NCBI RefSeq assembly: GCF_024758705.1
Contig: NZ_CP096971.1
Coordinates: 682,001 to 746,000 of the forward strand
Length of the DNA: 64,000 nucleotides
DNA from: Sphingomonas sp. SUN019
GTDB taxonomy: Bacteria; Pseudomonadota; Alphaproteobacteria; Sphingomonadales; Sphingomonadaceae
Direction: 5' to 3'
Below are positions 37,510 through 47,862 of the stretch, piece by piece. Position 1 is the stretch's first letter. Every line of letters starts with the position of its first letter. Below the pieces are notes generated by a model that was given only the letters and a program-made list of their open reading frames with translations, ran no database searches and had not been told where the DNA came from. Both the position numbers and the translations under genes were made by a program.

Positions 37510-40479
37510 ATGGGCTACGAAGGCCAGGATTTCTCGGACATCGCAGGCGGCGTCAGCCCCGCGTTCGTCGATTCGCTATACGCGCGGTTCAAGGAATCGC
37601 CGGATTCGGTCGAGCCCGGCTGGCGCGGTTTCTTCGAGGGGCTCGAAGGTGCACTGACTGGCCCTAGCTGGGCGAGCAAATCGTGGCCGCTCAGCAGCAC
37701 CGACGACCTGACCGCTGCGCTCGACCCGACCCAGATGGAGCCTGCGCCCAAGCCCGCAAAGGGCGGTGCGCCGAAACCTGCCGCCGCTGCCCCCGCCCCC
37801 GCGCAGGCCGACGTGACCAAGGCCGCGGCCGATGCAATCCGCGCGCAGATGCTGATCCGCACCTACCGCGTGCGCGGGCACCTTGCGGCTAACCTCGACC
37901 CGCTTGGCCTGAACGCCACCCGCGAATTGCCCGCCGACCTGAAGACCGATTATCACGGATTTTCCGACGCCGACATCGATCGCCCGGTCTACCTCGGCGG
38001 CACCCTGGGCCTCGAATGGGCGAGCGTGCGTGAGATCGTCGACATCCTGCGCGCCAATTACTGCGGCAATGTCGGGCTGGATTACATGCACATCGCCGAC
38101 GTCGAGGAGCGCCGCTTCCTGCAGGACCGCATGGAGGGCAAGGACAAGGCGATCGAATTCACCCCGCTCGGCAAGAAGGCGATCCTGTCGAAGGTGATCG
38201 AGGCCGAGCAATGGGAGAAGTTCCTCGGCCGCAAATATGTCGGGACGAAGCGTTTCGGGCTCGATGGCGGCGAATCGATGATCCCCGCGCTCGAAAGCGT
38301 CATCAAATATGGCGGCGCGATGGGCGTGAACGAGATCGTTTACGGCATGGCGCATCGCGGGCGGCTGAACGTGCTGGCGAACGTCATGGCAAAGCCGTTG
38401 CGCGTGATCTTCCACGAATTCGCCGGCGGCAGCGCGAACCCCGACGACATCGGCGGGTCGGGCGACGTGAAATACCACCTCGGCACCAGCACCGACCGTG
38501 AGTTCGACGGGCAGAAGGTCCATATGTCGCTGGTTGCCAATCCGAGCCATCTCGAGGCCGCGGACCCCGTGGTGCTCGGCAAGGTCCGCGCTATCCAGAC
38601 GATCGCGAAGGATCTGGAAAATCACTGCAATTCGCTGCCGGTGTTGATCCACGGCGACGCGGCGTTCGCGGGTCAGGGCATCGTATGGGAATGCTTCGGC
38701 TTTTCGGGCGTACGCGGCTACAATACCGGCGGCTGCCTGCATTTCGTCATCAACAACCAGATTGGCTTCACGACCAGCCCGCAATTCGCGCGGTCGTCGC
38801 CCTATCCGTCCGACGTCGCGAAGGGCGTCCAGGCGCCGATCTTTCATGTGAACGGGGATGACCCAGAGGCGGTTACGTTCGCGTGCAAGATGGCGATCGA
38901 ATATCGCCAGAAATTCCACCGCGACGTGGTGATCGACATGTGGTGCTATCGCCGCTTCGGCCACAACGAGGGTGACGAACCGAGCTTCACCCAGCCGCTG
39001 ATGTACAAGGCGATCAAGTCGCACCCGCCGGTCAGCGAAATCTATGGCAAGCGCCTGATCGCCGAAAAGGTGATCGATCAGGCGTGGATCGACGACAATG
39101 TGAAGCAGTTCACGACCCTGCTGGAGGGCGAGTTCGAGGCGGGCACGTCGTACAAGCCGAACAAGGCGGACTGGTTCTCCGGCCGCTGGTCGGGGCTGCA
39201 CACGCCCGCGGATGCGGAAACCGCGCGGCGCAACGTCGATACGGGAATCGAACGCAAACTGTTCGATTCGATCGGCCGCACGCTGACGACCGTTCCCGAC
39301 ACGATCCAGATCCACAAGACGCTGGCGCGCGTGATCGACGCCAAGCGCGAGATGTTTACGTCGGGCGGGAATTTCGACTGGGCGACGGGCGAGGCGTTGG
39401 CGTTCGGATCGTTGCTTTCGGAGGGCTACGGCGTCCGCCTGTCGGGGCAGGATTCGGGCCGCGGCACGTTCAGCCAGCGTCACGCGGTGTGGGTCGATCA
39501 GACCGACGAGCACAAATACGTTCCGCTCTGGACGATCCCGCATGGGACGTTCGAGGTGCTGGACAGCACGCTCAGCGAATATGGCGTGCTCGGGTTCGAA
39601 TACGGCTATGCGCTGGCCGACCCGAAGACCCTGGTGCTGTGGGAGGCGCAGTTCGGCGATTTCGCCAACGGCGCGCAGATCATGATCGACCAGTTCATCG
39701 CGTCGGGCGAGGCCAAATGGCTGCGCGCGAACGGCCTCGTGATGCTGTTGCCGCACGGTTACGAGGGACAAGGGCCGGAACATAGCTCGGCGCGACCCGA
39801 GCGCTTCCTGCAATTGTGCGCCGGCGACAACATGCAGGTCGCGAACTGCACGACCCCGGCGAACTTCTTCCACCTGCTCCGCCGCCAGATGCACCGCGGC
39901 TTCCGCAAGCCGCTGGTCGTGATGACGCCGAAGTCATTGCTGCGCCACAAACTGGCGGTCAGTAGCGCTGCCGATTTCCTGGGCGACACGCATTTCAAGC
40001 GCATTCTGTCCGACACCAACGGTGCGAAGGACGCGGAGACGAAGCGGCTCGTCCTGTGCACCGGCAAGGTCGCCTATGATTTGATCGAGGCGCGAAACGC
40101 GGCGGGGGACACGAATACGCAGATCGTTCGCGTCGAACAGCTCTATCCCTTCCCCGGCGAACCGCTCGCGGCGCGGATGGCTCGGATGCCGAACCTTGAA
40201 GAAGTGATCTGGGCGCAGGAAGAACCGAAGAACCAGGGTTATTGGTTCTTCGTAGAACCGTTCATCGAAGGCGCGTTGCAGCAGGCGAAGTGCACGGTGT
40301 CGCGCCCGCGCTACGCCGGCCGCACCGCCGCCGCCTCGCCTGCGACGGGCCTGATGAAGCGCCACCAGATGGAGCAGGGCGCGCTGGTCGCAGATGCGCT
40401 GGGGCACAATGTGCGCCAGGAAATCCGCCGCGCGCGTGAATCCGAAAGCGTGAAGAAGGCCGGCAAGGCCGCGAGCTGA
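37510..40479 (+). CDS. sucA: 2-oxoglutarate dehydrogenase E1 component
   Basis: 989 residues from ATG 37510 (GAAGGA nine bases ahead); ATG 37489 is seven codons earlier but has poor spacing. Thiamine-diphosphate enzyme decarboxylating 2-oxoglutarate and passing the succinyl group to SucB. N-terminal E2-binding segment, then FVDSLYARFKESP, the AHRGRLNVL and GDAAFAGQG motifs of the active site, and a transketolase-like C-terminal half. Normal length. Confidence 0.97.
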   Translation: MGYEGQDFSDIAGGVSPAFVDSLYARFKESPDSVEPGWRGFFEGLEGALTGPSWASKSWPLSSTDDLTAALDPTQMEPAPKPAKGGAPKPAAAAPAPAQADVTKAAADAIRAQMLIRTYRVRGHLAANLDPLGLNATRELPADLKTDYHGFSDADIDRPVYLGGTLGLEWASVREIVDILRANYCGNVGLDYMHIADVEERRFLQDRMEGKDKAIEFTPLGKKAILSKVIEAEQWEKFLGRKYVGTKRFGLDGGESMIPALESVIKYGGAMGVNEIVYGMAHRGRLNVLANVMAKPLRVIFHEFAGGSANPDDIGGSGDVKYHLGTSTDREFDGQKVHMSLVANPSHLEAADPVVLGKVRAIQTIAKDLENHCNSLPVLIHGDAAFAGQGIVWECFGFSGVRGYNTGGCLHFVINNQIGFTTSPQFARSSPYPSDVAKGVQAPIFHVNGDDPEAVTFACKMAIEYRQKFHRDVVIDMWCYRRFGHNEGDEPSFTQPLMYKAIKSHPPVSEIYGKRLIAEKVIDQAWIDDNVKQFTTLLEGEFEAGTSYKPNKADWFSGRWSGLHTPADAETARRNVDTGIERKLFDSIGRTLTTVPDTIQIHKTLARVIDAKREMFTSGGNFDWATGEALAFGSLLSEGYGVRLSGQDSGRGTFSQRHAVWVDQTDEHKYVPLWTIPHGTFEVLDSTLSEYGVLGFEYGYALADPKTLVLWEAQFGDFANGAQIMIDQFIASGEAKWLRANGLVMLLPHGYEGQGPEHSSARPERFLQLCAGDNMQVANCTTPANFFHLLRRQMHRGFRKPLVVMTPKSLLRHKLAVSSAADFLGDTHFKRILSDTNGAKDAETKRLVLCTGKVAYDLIEARNAAGDTNTQIVRVEQLYPFPGEPLAARMARMPNLEEVIWAQEEPKNQGYWFFVEPFIEGALQQAKCTVSRPRYAGRTAAASPATGLMKRHQMEQGALVADALGHNVRQEIRRARESESVKKAGKAAS

Positions 40480-40487
40480 CAATCCAT

Positions 40488-40509
40488 GTGGCGCGCTTCG
40501 GTGCGCCAC
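40488..40509. other. Hairpin between sucA and sucB
   Basis: GTGGCGC (40488-40494) pairs with GCGCCAC (40503-40509) around an 8-base loop, inside the 47-base gap. Similar position and size to the sucD-sucA hairpin. Confidence 0.45.
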
Positions 40510-40526
40510 GATGAAGCGAGAATGAC

Positions 40527-41750
<1,224 letters not shown>

Positions 41751-41758
41751 TCTTTCGC

Positions 41759-41838
41759 GGTGCCAGCCCGCTCCCCCGCCCCGCCTCCCATTCAATTATA
41801 CTGTTATGGGAGGCGGGGCGGGGGAGCGGGCTGGCACC
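41759..41838. terminator. Perfect 32-bp hairpin between convergent genes (member 3 of repeat family)
   Basis: GGTGCCAGCCCGCTCCCCCG... (41759-41790) is exactly complementary to 41807-41838, with a 16-base AT-rich loop. It lies between the sucB stop and the convergent DUF2141 stop and can terminate from both sides. The arm is much longer than an ordinary terminator. Confidence 0.8.
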
Positions 41839-41864
41839 GACTTATCGGCGTGAGCCGATCAAAA

Positions 41865-42380
41865 TCAACGCGCACTCGCCGGTCTCAGCTTCGTCCCGCT
41901 GACGTACATCGTCGTGATCGTCACGTTGGTGACGCCCTGCCCGACGTGAAAGCCCGTGATCTTCGGGGATGGCTTCCGTCCCAGAATGATGTCCCACAGC
42001 GACACTTGCGGATCGCCCGACGCGCCGCCGCCGTCGGCGCGGTCCGTGTCGTTGTTGTTGTTCGCGTCGTGGCGCAGGTCGACCGCATAGGTGCCCGGCG
42101 CGGGCGCGGGCAGGCAGATGCGGATCGGCCCCGACGCGGGTGTCGGCACCTCGATGCGGACCAGATACTTCTTCTTGTCGAACCAGGTCGAGGTGCTGCC
42201 GCCGAACAGCCGCAGGCGGATCGTACCGTTGCGGTTCTTGAGGCCCGTGACGGTCGCCAACACCGCAGGCCCCGCGCCGGGCGCGCAGCGTGCGGCATGG
42301 GGGCCGAGGATCTGCGCGCCCGCGGGCGCGGCGCTCGCCAGCAGAACGGCGCTCGAAAGGATCGCAAGACGGATGGTCAT
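41865..42380 (-). CDS. DUF2141 family exported protein
   Basis: 171 residues from ATG 42380. Signal peptide (LAILSSAVLLASAAPAGA, cleavage after about residue 23). The mature part is a small beta-sandwich of the DUF2141 family: GTIRLRLFGG, PGTYAVDLRHDANNNN and a DLRHDAN loop that could bind calcium. Function unknown, periplasmic. Last gene of the bolA-to-DUF2141 minus-strand run, 67 bases after pirin. Confidence 0.8.
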   Translation of the reverse strand: MTIRLAILSSAVLLASAAPAGAQILGPHAARCAPGAGPAVLATVTGLKNRNGTIRLRLFGGSTSTWFDKKKYLVRIEVPTPASGPIRICLPAPAPGTYAVDLRHDANNNNDTDRADGGGASGDPQVSLWDIILGRKPSPKITGFHVGQGVTNVTITTMYVSGTKLRPASAR

Positions 42381-42447
42381 AGCGTGCGGGTTGCCAGCAC
42401 GATGTGGCGGGAAATGGGCCGTAGCGCGTCGCTGAGGTGCCAGGATG

Positions 42448-43350
42448 TCAGGGATAGCTGACCGTGTTCGGTTCGCCGGGGATAGGAATCCATTCCTTTT
42501 CGTCGCCCGGTACGCGCGGAAATTCGCCTGCGGTCCATGCGCGGCGCGCCTCCTGGATACGGTCGCGCGAGGAGCTGACGAAGTTCCACCAGACATGGCG
42601 CGGGGTGGCGAAAGCGTCCCCGCCCGCCAGCATCGCGCGGCCGCCGCGCGTCGATCGCAGCGTCGCCGAGATACCGGGGCGCAGCACGTACAGCCGCCGC
42701 GGTTCGAGTTTCATTCCCTCCAGCTCGGCCTCGCCCTCCGCCAGATACACGGCGCGTTCGTCCGCCGCCGCGTCGATCGGCACGCTCCCGCCCGGCGACA
42801 GCGCGATGTCGGCGTAGATCGTGCCCGCATAGGTCGTGGTTGGCGCCGTCTGCCCCCACAATGTCCCCATGATGACCCGCGCGACTGCCCCCGGAGTCTC
42901 GATCAACGGCAGAGTTTCGGCCGCAACGTGTTCGAACGCCGGGTCGATTTCCTCGCACCCATCGGGCAGCGCGAGCCAGGTCTGGATGCCCGACAATGCG
43001 GGGCCGCCAGCTCGCACCTCGGCAGGCGACCGTTCGGAATGAACGATGCCTTTCCCCGCCGTCATCAGGTTGACCGCACCGGGCCTGATCGTCGCCAGCG
43101 TGCCGAGCGAATCGCGGTGATCGATCGCGCCATCGAACAGATAGGTGACGGTCGACAGGTTGATGTGCGGATGCGGGCGGACGTCGATCCCCTCCCCCGC
43201 CGGCAGATGCGCCGGCCCCATCTGATCGAAGAACAGGAACGGCCCGACCATCGTGCGGTCGCGATGTGGGAGCGTGCGGTGGACCTTGAACCCGCCCAGA
43301 TCGTGCGTGACGGGGGTCAGCGTCTGCTCGATCAGGTCATCGCGGCTCAT
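42448..43350 (-). CDS. Pirin family protein
   Basis: 300 residues (ATG 43350; the preceding GTG is also possible). Bicupin fold; N-terminal metal site in RPHPHINLSTVTYLF and a later His/Glu in GIVHSERSP. Bacterial pirins bind iron or other metals and some have quercetinase activity; the role here is unknown. Start overlaps the Nudix stop. Confidence 0.9.
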   Translation of the reverse strand: MSRDDLIEQTLTPVTHDLGGFKVHRTLPHRDRTMVGPFLFFDQMGPAHLPAGEGIDVRPHPHINLSTVTYLFDGAIDHRDSLGTLATIRPGAVNLMTAGKGIVHSERSPAEVRAGGPALSGIQTWLALPDGCEEIDPAFEHVAAETLPLIETPGAVARVIMGTLWGQTAPTTTYAGTIYADIALSPGGSVPIDAAADERAVYLAEGEAELEGMKLEPRRLYVLRPGISATLRSTRGGRAMLAGGDAFATPRHVWWNFVSSSRDRIQEARRAWTAGEFPRVPGDEKEWIPIPGEPNTVSYP

Positions 43351-43780
43351 CACTCGCCTCCAGCATATCGGTCAGGTCGGCGGGATAGATCATCTCCGGC
43401 CAGCCCGCGACCTCGTCGCGCGCGAACCAGCGCCACGTCGTCATCACCTGCCGCTCGAGTTCGGTGTGACCCGCAGCATCGACCTCGTGCGCATCGACGT
43501 TCACGCGGAACCAGCGTTCGTCCGCGCTGACCTCGGCGCCCTCGATCGTCAGGAAATCGACGTGCCGCTGCGCGATCTCGCGCCCCGGATCGGCATCGAT
43601 CCCGGTTTCCTCCAGCAATTCGCGCCGCGCCGCGGCGGCATAGCTTTCGCCCGGATCGATCGCGCCGCCCGGCGTACACCAGAACGGCGCACGATCGTCG
43701 GGCGGCGTGAAGCGGAACAGCAGGACGCGGTCTGCCTTATCGACCAACAGGATGCGCGCCGCCGGACGGGGTTGCCTCAC
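43337..43780 (-). CDS. Nudix hydrolase
   Basis: 147 residues from GTG 43780 in a GTGA overlap with the GST stop. Nudix box G-AIDPG-E-SYAAAAR-REL-LEE-TG is complete (metal-binding Glu residues present). Hydrolyses a nucleoside diphosphate linked to an unknown moiety. Part of the bolA-GST-Nudix-pirin operon. Confidence 0.92.
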   Translation of the reverse strand: MRQPRPAARILLVDKADRVLLFRFTPPDDRAPFWCTPGGAIDPGESYAAAARRELLEETGIDADPGREIAQRHVDFLTIEGAEVSADERWFRVNVDAHEVDAAGHTELERQVMTTWRWFARDEVAGWPEMIYPADLTDMLEASDEPR

Positions 43781-44484
43781 GCCGCGTCCAGCTCGGGATA
43801 GTGCCGGAAGATGCCGTCGGTATTGAACGCAATTCGCCGCTCGCTCGCCAGATATTCGGCGATGCGCGGTAGCGCGGCAACCCGGTCGCGGATTGCGATC
43901 ACCCCGGGATAGTCGCCTTCGATCGCCGCCATCCGCTGCGGGAACATATAGCGCAGCCCCTCGACCAGCTGGAACAGCGAGGTATCCGCATAACTCCATT
44001 CGTCGCCGGTCAGCCAGTCGCCGGCGACCGTGCCCGCCGCATCCTCGAAATGCCCGAGATACTTCGGCAATCGCCCGTCACGGAACTGCTTCGCCGCGCG
44101 CGCCGCCTCGGCCTTCTGGTCGTCGTAATAATCCATCATCGCGACCGGGTGATGGACGTTGTGGACCTCCGCCACGACATCGGCGATCGTCAGCTGCAAC
44201 TGGTGAACCCAGTACCGATCCGCGATGCCGGTCGGGCCGACGCCGTGAAATTCGCCGAGGTAGAACAGGATATTGGCGACCTGCGCGATCGTCATCCCGT
44301 CCAGATCGATGTACGGCGGCGCGAACGGCGTGTGGCCTGTGCGATCGTTCAGGTCGGCGAGCAGCCCCTCCTCCCCCACCGCCCGCGCGCAATCCTTATA
44401 CGGGATCCCCGCCGCCTCCAACGGCAGCCGGACGAATTCGCCGCGGCCCTGGATCGAAGGCCAGTACCACAGCCTCAACGTCAT
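43777..44484 (-). CDS. Glutathione S-transferase
   Basis: 235 residues from ATG 44484. Thioredoxin-like N-terminal half (LRLWYWPSIQGRGEFVRLPLE, given in part) with a GSH-site turn, then an all-helical C-terminal half (DDQKAEAARAAKQF, GDWLTGDEWSYAD). Related to the sigma/alpha-like bacterial GSTs. Substrate unknown. ATGA overlap with bolA stop. Confidence 0.85.
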   Translation of the reverse strand: MTLRLWYWPSIQGRGEFVRLPLEAAGIPYKDCARAVGEEGLLADLNDRTGHTPFAPPYIDLDGMTIAQVANILFYLGEFHGVGPTGIADRYWVHQLQLTIADVVAEVHNVHHPVAMMDYYDDQKAEAARAAKQFRDGRLPKYLGHFEDAAGTVAGDWLTGDEWSYADTSLFQLVEGLRYMFPQRMAAIEGDYPGVIAIRDRVAALPRIAEYLASERRIAFNTDGIFRHYPELDAA

Positions 44485-44771
44485 GCAGCTTCCCCCGGGG
44501 CGGTCGCGCGGATCGCCAGCGCGTGAACCTTTTCGCGCAGCAGATCGGCGAGCGCCTGGTTGACGAGGCGCTGCCGCGCCACGCGCGAAAGCCCGGCGAA
44601 CGCCGCACTTTCGACGACGACGCGGAAATGGCTCTCGCCAGATCCGTCGTCGCCCATATGGCCAGCGTGCTGCGCGCTTTCGTTGATCACCTCCAGCCGG
44701 GACGGGCTGAGGGCGGTGGTGAGGCGGGTCGTCATTTCGGTGGCGACGGGTCCGGTGGAAGGCTGTGTCAT
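44481..44771 (-). CDS. bolA: BolA-family protein
   Basis: 96 residues. Class II KH-like fold, with the FRVVVESAAFAGLSRVARQR pattern (shortened) and a His before it (GESHFRV), the residue that binds iron-sulfur clusters together with monothiol glutaredoxin. First gene of the minus-strand operon. Its 5' end faces the J-domain gene 45 bases away. Confidence 0.88.
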   Translation of the reverse strand: MTQPSTGPVATEMTTRLTTALSPSRLEVINESAQHAGHMGDDGSGESHFRVVVESAAFAGLSRVARQRLVNQALADLLREKVHALAIRATAPGEAA

Positions 44772-44815
44772 ACGCCCTATATAGGCCGTTTCGCGCGGGT
44801 TTCGGGAAGGTTAAG

Positions 44816-45409
44816 TTGAGCGGGAGCAAAGATCGACCGAATGCGCGGTTCCACGGCCGGATCGAGGGCGACCGGCCATGCGCCACGGGCGGCTGCGAAG
44901 AGGCGGGCGAGTTTCGCGCGCCGCCGCTGGAGGGGCCGGGCGCAGGGGAAGGCCCGTCGCGCTTCCGCTGGTTCTGCCTGGAACACGTCCGCGCGTTCAA
45001 TTCGGGCTACAATTACTTCGACGGCATGACCGCCGACGAAATCCACCATGCGCAGCGTCCGCTGGCGGGATGGGAGCGCGAAACCCGCGCCTTCGCGCAC
45101 GCCGGAACCGACCCCGGCCCGAGCTGGTCCGCCTTCACCGATCCGCTCGACGCGATCGGCGCGCGCTTTCGCCGCACGGCCGCGCCCGAACGCAGCGACG
45201 GCAAGCCGCTGTCAGGGCAGGATCGCGAGTCGCTCCGCATCCTTGGACTGGCAGCGGACGCGGACCGCATGGCGCTGCGCAAACGCTATTCCGAGTTGGT
45301 CCGCCGCTATCACCCCGATCGCAACGGCGGCGATCGGAGCCATGAGGATATGCTGACGAAGGTCATCAGCGCCTATCAACAACTGAAACAGGCTCCGGCG
45401 TTCGCCTAG
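44816..45409 (+). CDS. J-domain (DnaJ-like) protein
   Basis: 197 residues from TTG 44816, with GGAAGG five bases ahead; a GTG at 44765 would start inside bolA. The C-terminal J domain (about 130-195) has RRYHPDRNGG with the essential HPD and LGLAADAD. The N-terminal part has Cys residues (PCATGGC and WFCLEH) that may bind zinc. It would stimulate an Hsp70. Typical of sphingomonad and rhizobial J-domain proteins beside bolA. Confidence 0.88.
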   Translation: MSGSKDRPNARFHGRIEGDRPCATGGCEEAGEFRAPPLEGPGAGEGPSRFRWFCLEHVRAFNSGYNYFDGMTADEIHHAQRPLAGWERETRAFAHAGTDPGPSWSAFTDPLDAIGARFRRTAAPERSDGKPLSGQDRESLRILGLAADADRMALRKRYSELVRRYHPDRNGGDRSHEDMLTKVISAYQQLKQAPAFA

Positions 45410-46098
45410 TCCAGGTCGGCCGCATCGAGCAGGGCCGCATCCTCATGCTTCATCCGCTCCTGCCGCGCCTCTTCACGCGCGGACGAGACGGTCGGCGCGA
45501 AAGACCCGACGCGGACCTCGCCCGCCGGCTCATACGTCGCGATCACGGTGCCCATCGCGGACACCTGATGCTCGGCAAGCGCGAACGTGCCGCTCGGCGT
45601 GCCTTCCCGGAACAGCCGCTTGCCCTTGCCGAGCACGATCGGGAAGGTAAGCGTGGTCAGCCGGTCGAGCAGTCCGGCGCGCAGCAGCAGCGGGTACAGC
45701 GTGCTGCTGCCCTGGATCAGCAGGTTGGGACCGTCGGTTTCCTTCAGCGCCGCGATCGCCTCCACATCGGCGATCCGGTGGCTGTTTTCCCACTCCAGCG
45801 GCGCGGTCCCATGCGTCAGGACGTGCTTGTCCGCGCGGTTGAGCGATGCTGCGAACTCCGCTTCCTCGCCCGTGACATAAGGCCAATAGGCCGCGAAGAT
45901 GTCGTAGGTCTTGCGGCCCAGCAGAAGGGCATAAGGGCGAGAGAAGAGGCCGCCGACCACGTCCCCGATGGCCGGGTCGTCAAAGCCGAACAGCCAGCCG
46001 CCGAGGTCGAACCCGCCGGTCCAGTCCTCGGTCGGCCCGCCGGGCGCCTGGATCACGCCGTCGAGCGACAGGAACGCACTGCCGACGATCCTACGCAT
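45406..46098 (-). CDS. Dihydrofolate reductase family protein (RibD C-terminal fold)
   Basis: 230 residues. RibD_C/DHFR-like fold: FLSLDGVIQAPGG at the start, LLLGRKTYDIFAAYWP, NLLIQGSSTLYPLLLRAGL, a pattern for NADPH binding. It is not the housekeeping folA. Last gene of the eight-gene minus-strand set. Overlaps the AHSA1-type gene by eight bases; its stop touches the J-domain stop. Confidence 0.85.
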   Translation of the reverse strand: MRRIVGSAFLSLDGVIQAPGGPTEDWTGGFDLGGWLFGFDDPAIGDVVGGLFSRPYALLLGRKTYDIFAAYWPYVTGEEAEFAASLNRADKHVLTHGTAPLEWENSHRIADVEAIAALKETDGPNLLIQGSSTLYPLLLRAGLLDRLTTLTFPIVLGKGKRLFREGTPSGTFALAEHQVSAMGTVIATYEPAGEVRVGSFAPTVSSAREEARQERMKHEDAALLDAADLD

Positions 46099-46573
46099 CG
46101 GCCTTCTCCGTCAGCCGTTTCGCGACATCCCCGAGCTGATCGGCGCACATGCCCCAGCCCTCGGTGAAGCCCATCTCCGCATGGGCGTCGCGATCCGCCG
46201 AGCTCGAGTGCAGCGCCCGCGCTCGGTACAATGTGCGGCCATCACCGGCGTCGGCGAAGCTCATCTCGCCGACGATGCCGACCGGCTGCGGGCTTTGCGG
46301 CGTCCAGTCTTCGCCCAGCATGTTGGTGAATACGAAGCGCTTGCCCGGCGTCACCTCGCGCAGCATGCCGTCGCCGCCGTGGCGTTCGCCGTCGGGGCCG
46401 TGCATCGCGATCGAGAACCGCCCGCCCGTGCGCCATTCGAGCGCGAGCGGCTCAGCGCGCCACGGCTTTGGGCACCACCATTCGGCGAAATGCTCGGTCG
46501 CCGCGCGCCACACCACGTCACGCGGCGCATCGAACACGCGTTCGATGACCAGTTCGTGTCCGGCGCCGGTCAT
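46091..46573 (-). CDS. SRPBCC/AHSA1-domain protein
   Basis: 160 residues from ATG 46573. START-like helix-grip fold: IERVFDAPRDVVWRAATEHF, EWWCPKPW, GEMSFADAGDGRT, and the C-terminal helix GWGMCADQLGDVAKRL, as in AHSA1-like proteins. Binds a hydrophobic ligand, unknown. ATGA overlap with the gene before. Confidence 0.88.
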   Translation of the reverse strand: MTGAGHELVIERVFDAPRDVVWRAATEHFAEWWCPKPWRAEPLALEWRTGGRFSIAMHGPDGERHGGDGMLREVTPGKRFVFTNMLGEDWTPQSPQPVGIVGEMSFADAGDGRTLYRARALHSSSADRDAHAEMGFTEGWGMCADQLGDVAKRLTEKADA

Positions 46574-47067
46574 GCCGCCACCTCCTCGCCGCGCCGCGCC
46601 CGTTCGATCGTCGCGATGTCGATCTTCTTCATCGTCATCATCGCATCCATCGCGCGCTTGGCCGCCGCTTTGTCGGAACCGGTGGTCGCGGCCATCAGCG
46701 CACGCGGCGTGATCTGCCACGAGAAACCCCAGCGATCCTTGCACCAGCCGCACATACTCTCCGCGCCACCGCCCCCCACGATCGCGTTCCAGTAACGGTC
46801 GGTTTCCTCCTGGTTTTCGGTCATCACCATGAAGCTGACCGCCTCGGTGGGCTTGAACATCGAGCCCCCGTTGAGGCCGATGAATGCCTGGCCGAGCACG
46901 GTGAATTCGACCGTCAGCTCGTCACCCTGCTTTGCCGAAGGGTTGTCGTTCGGCGACGCGTTACGCGCGCCGACATGACTGTCGGGGAAAGTCGCAGCAT
47001 AGAATTCCGCCGCCTCGCGCGCCTGCCCGTCGAACCACAGGCACGTCACGATCTTGTCGCTCGGCAT
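46570..47067 (-). CDS. PhnB/VOC-superfamily protein
   Basis: 165 residues with a strong AGGAGAG site. 3-demethylubiquinone-9 methyltransferase-like (PhnB) VOC fold: CLWFDGQAREAAEFYAATF, GLNGG, and the conserved CGWCKDRWGFSWQITP. The tail MKKIDIATIERA is common in these. Annotated widely as VOC family; reaction unknown. Confidence 0.88.
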   Translation of the reverse strand: MPSDKIVTCLWFDGQAREAAEFYAATFPDSHVGARNASPNDNPSAKQGDELTVEFTVLGQAFIGLNGGSMFKPTEAVSFMVMTENQEETDRYWNAIVGGGGAESMCGWCKDRWGFSWQITPRALMAATTGSDKAAAKRAMDAMMTMKKIDIATIERARRGEEVAA

Positions 47068-47078
47068 CCTCTCTCTCC

Positions 47079-47861
47079 TTATTTTCGCGGCCCGACGATG
47101 CCGACCTGCTGGCCGTGCGGGTCGGTGACGTTGGCCGAATAATCGCTACCGGGAATTTCATCCGGTCCTGTCACCGTGCCGCCGCCTTGTTTGGCAGTCT
47201 CGATCGCGGCGTCGATGTCGGCGACCTGGAAATACATGTTCCAGCGCGCCGGAGCGTTGGTGGTTGTGCTCGACATTATCGCGCCCGGACGGTCCGCTTC
47301 GCTGCGGCCGATGAACGTATAATCGCCCATCGGTCCCATCGGCATCGCGCCCTGCTTGGACCAGCCGAACAGGCTGCCGTAGAAGCCGAGCGCCGCATCG
47401 GGATCGGGCGTGGCGAGTTCGATCCATACGCCGTGGCCCAGCCCGGCGTCGCCCGCCATCTGCTTGAACGCGGTCGAATCTTCCGGGCTGTTCCCGCGCA
47501 TGATGTTGAACACAAGGCCCTGTGGATCGGCACAGGTGGCGAAGCGGCCGACGCCGGGAATGTCCATCGGCCCGAAATGCACCGCGCCCCCCGCATCCTT
47601 GACCGCGTCGGCCTGCTTATCGACGTCGTCGACCCCGAAATAGATCGTCCATCCGGGGACACCGGCCATGCCGGGCGGCGGCTTCATGATCCCCGCGACG
47701 CCCTCACCATCGGCCGCGTTGGCCAGCAGATAGTCGCCATGCTCGTCCATCGGCGACGGCGCGATCGCCCAGCCCATCACGCTCGCGTAGAAATCCTTCG
47801 ATTTCGCCTGATCGTCGGTCGTCAGTTCGAACCAGATCGGCGTACCGTTGGGATTGGCCAT
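47079..47861 (-). CDS. Two-domain VOC (glyoxalase/bleomycin resistance) protein
   Basis: 260 residues with two VOC halves: IWFELTTDDQAKSKDFYASVMGW (in part) at residues 9-30, and VWIELATPDPDAALGFYGSLFGW (in part) about 145-167. Each half pairs into the metal-binding barrel; the halves resemble each other, so it is an internal duplication. Function unknown, likely metal-dependent. Confidence 0.88.
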   Translation of the reverse strand: MANPNGTPIWFELTTDDQAKSKDFYASVMGWAIAPSPMDEHGDYLLANAADGEGVAGIMKPPPGMAGVPGWTIYFGVDDVDKQADAVKDAGGAVHFGPMDIPGVGRFATCADPQGLVFNIMRGNSPEDSTAFKQMAGDAGLGHGVWIELATPDPDAALGFYGSLFGWSKQGAMPMGPMGDYTFIGRSEADRPGAIMSSTTTNAPARWNMYFQVADIDAAIETAKQGGGTVTGPDEIPGSDYSANVTDPHGQQVGIVGPRK

Positions 47862-47862
47862 C

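Noticed and set aside
37576..39894. Very long open frame on the minus strand opposite sucA
   Set aside because: It has no recognised motif and its codons mirror those of sucA. Long antisense frames are expected in GC-rich DNA.
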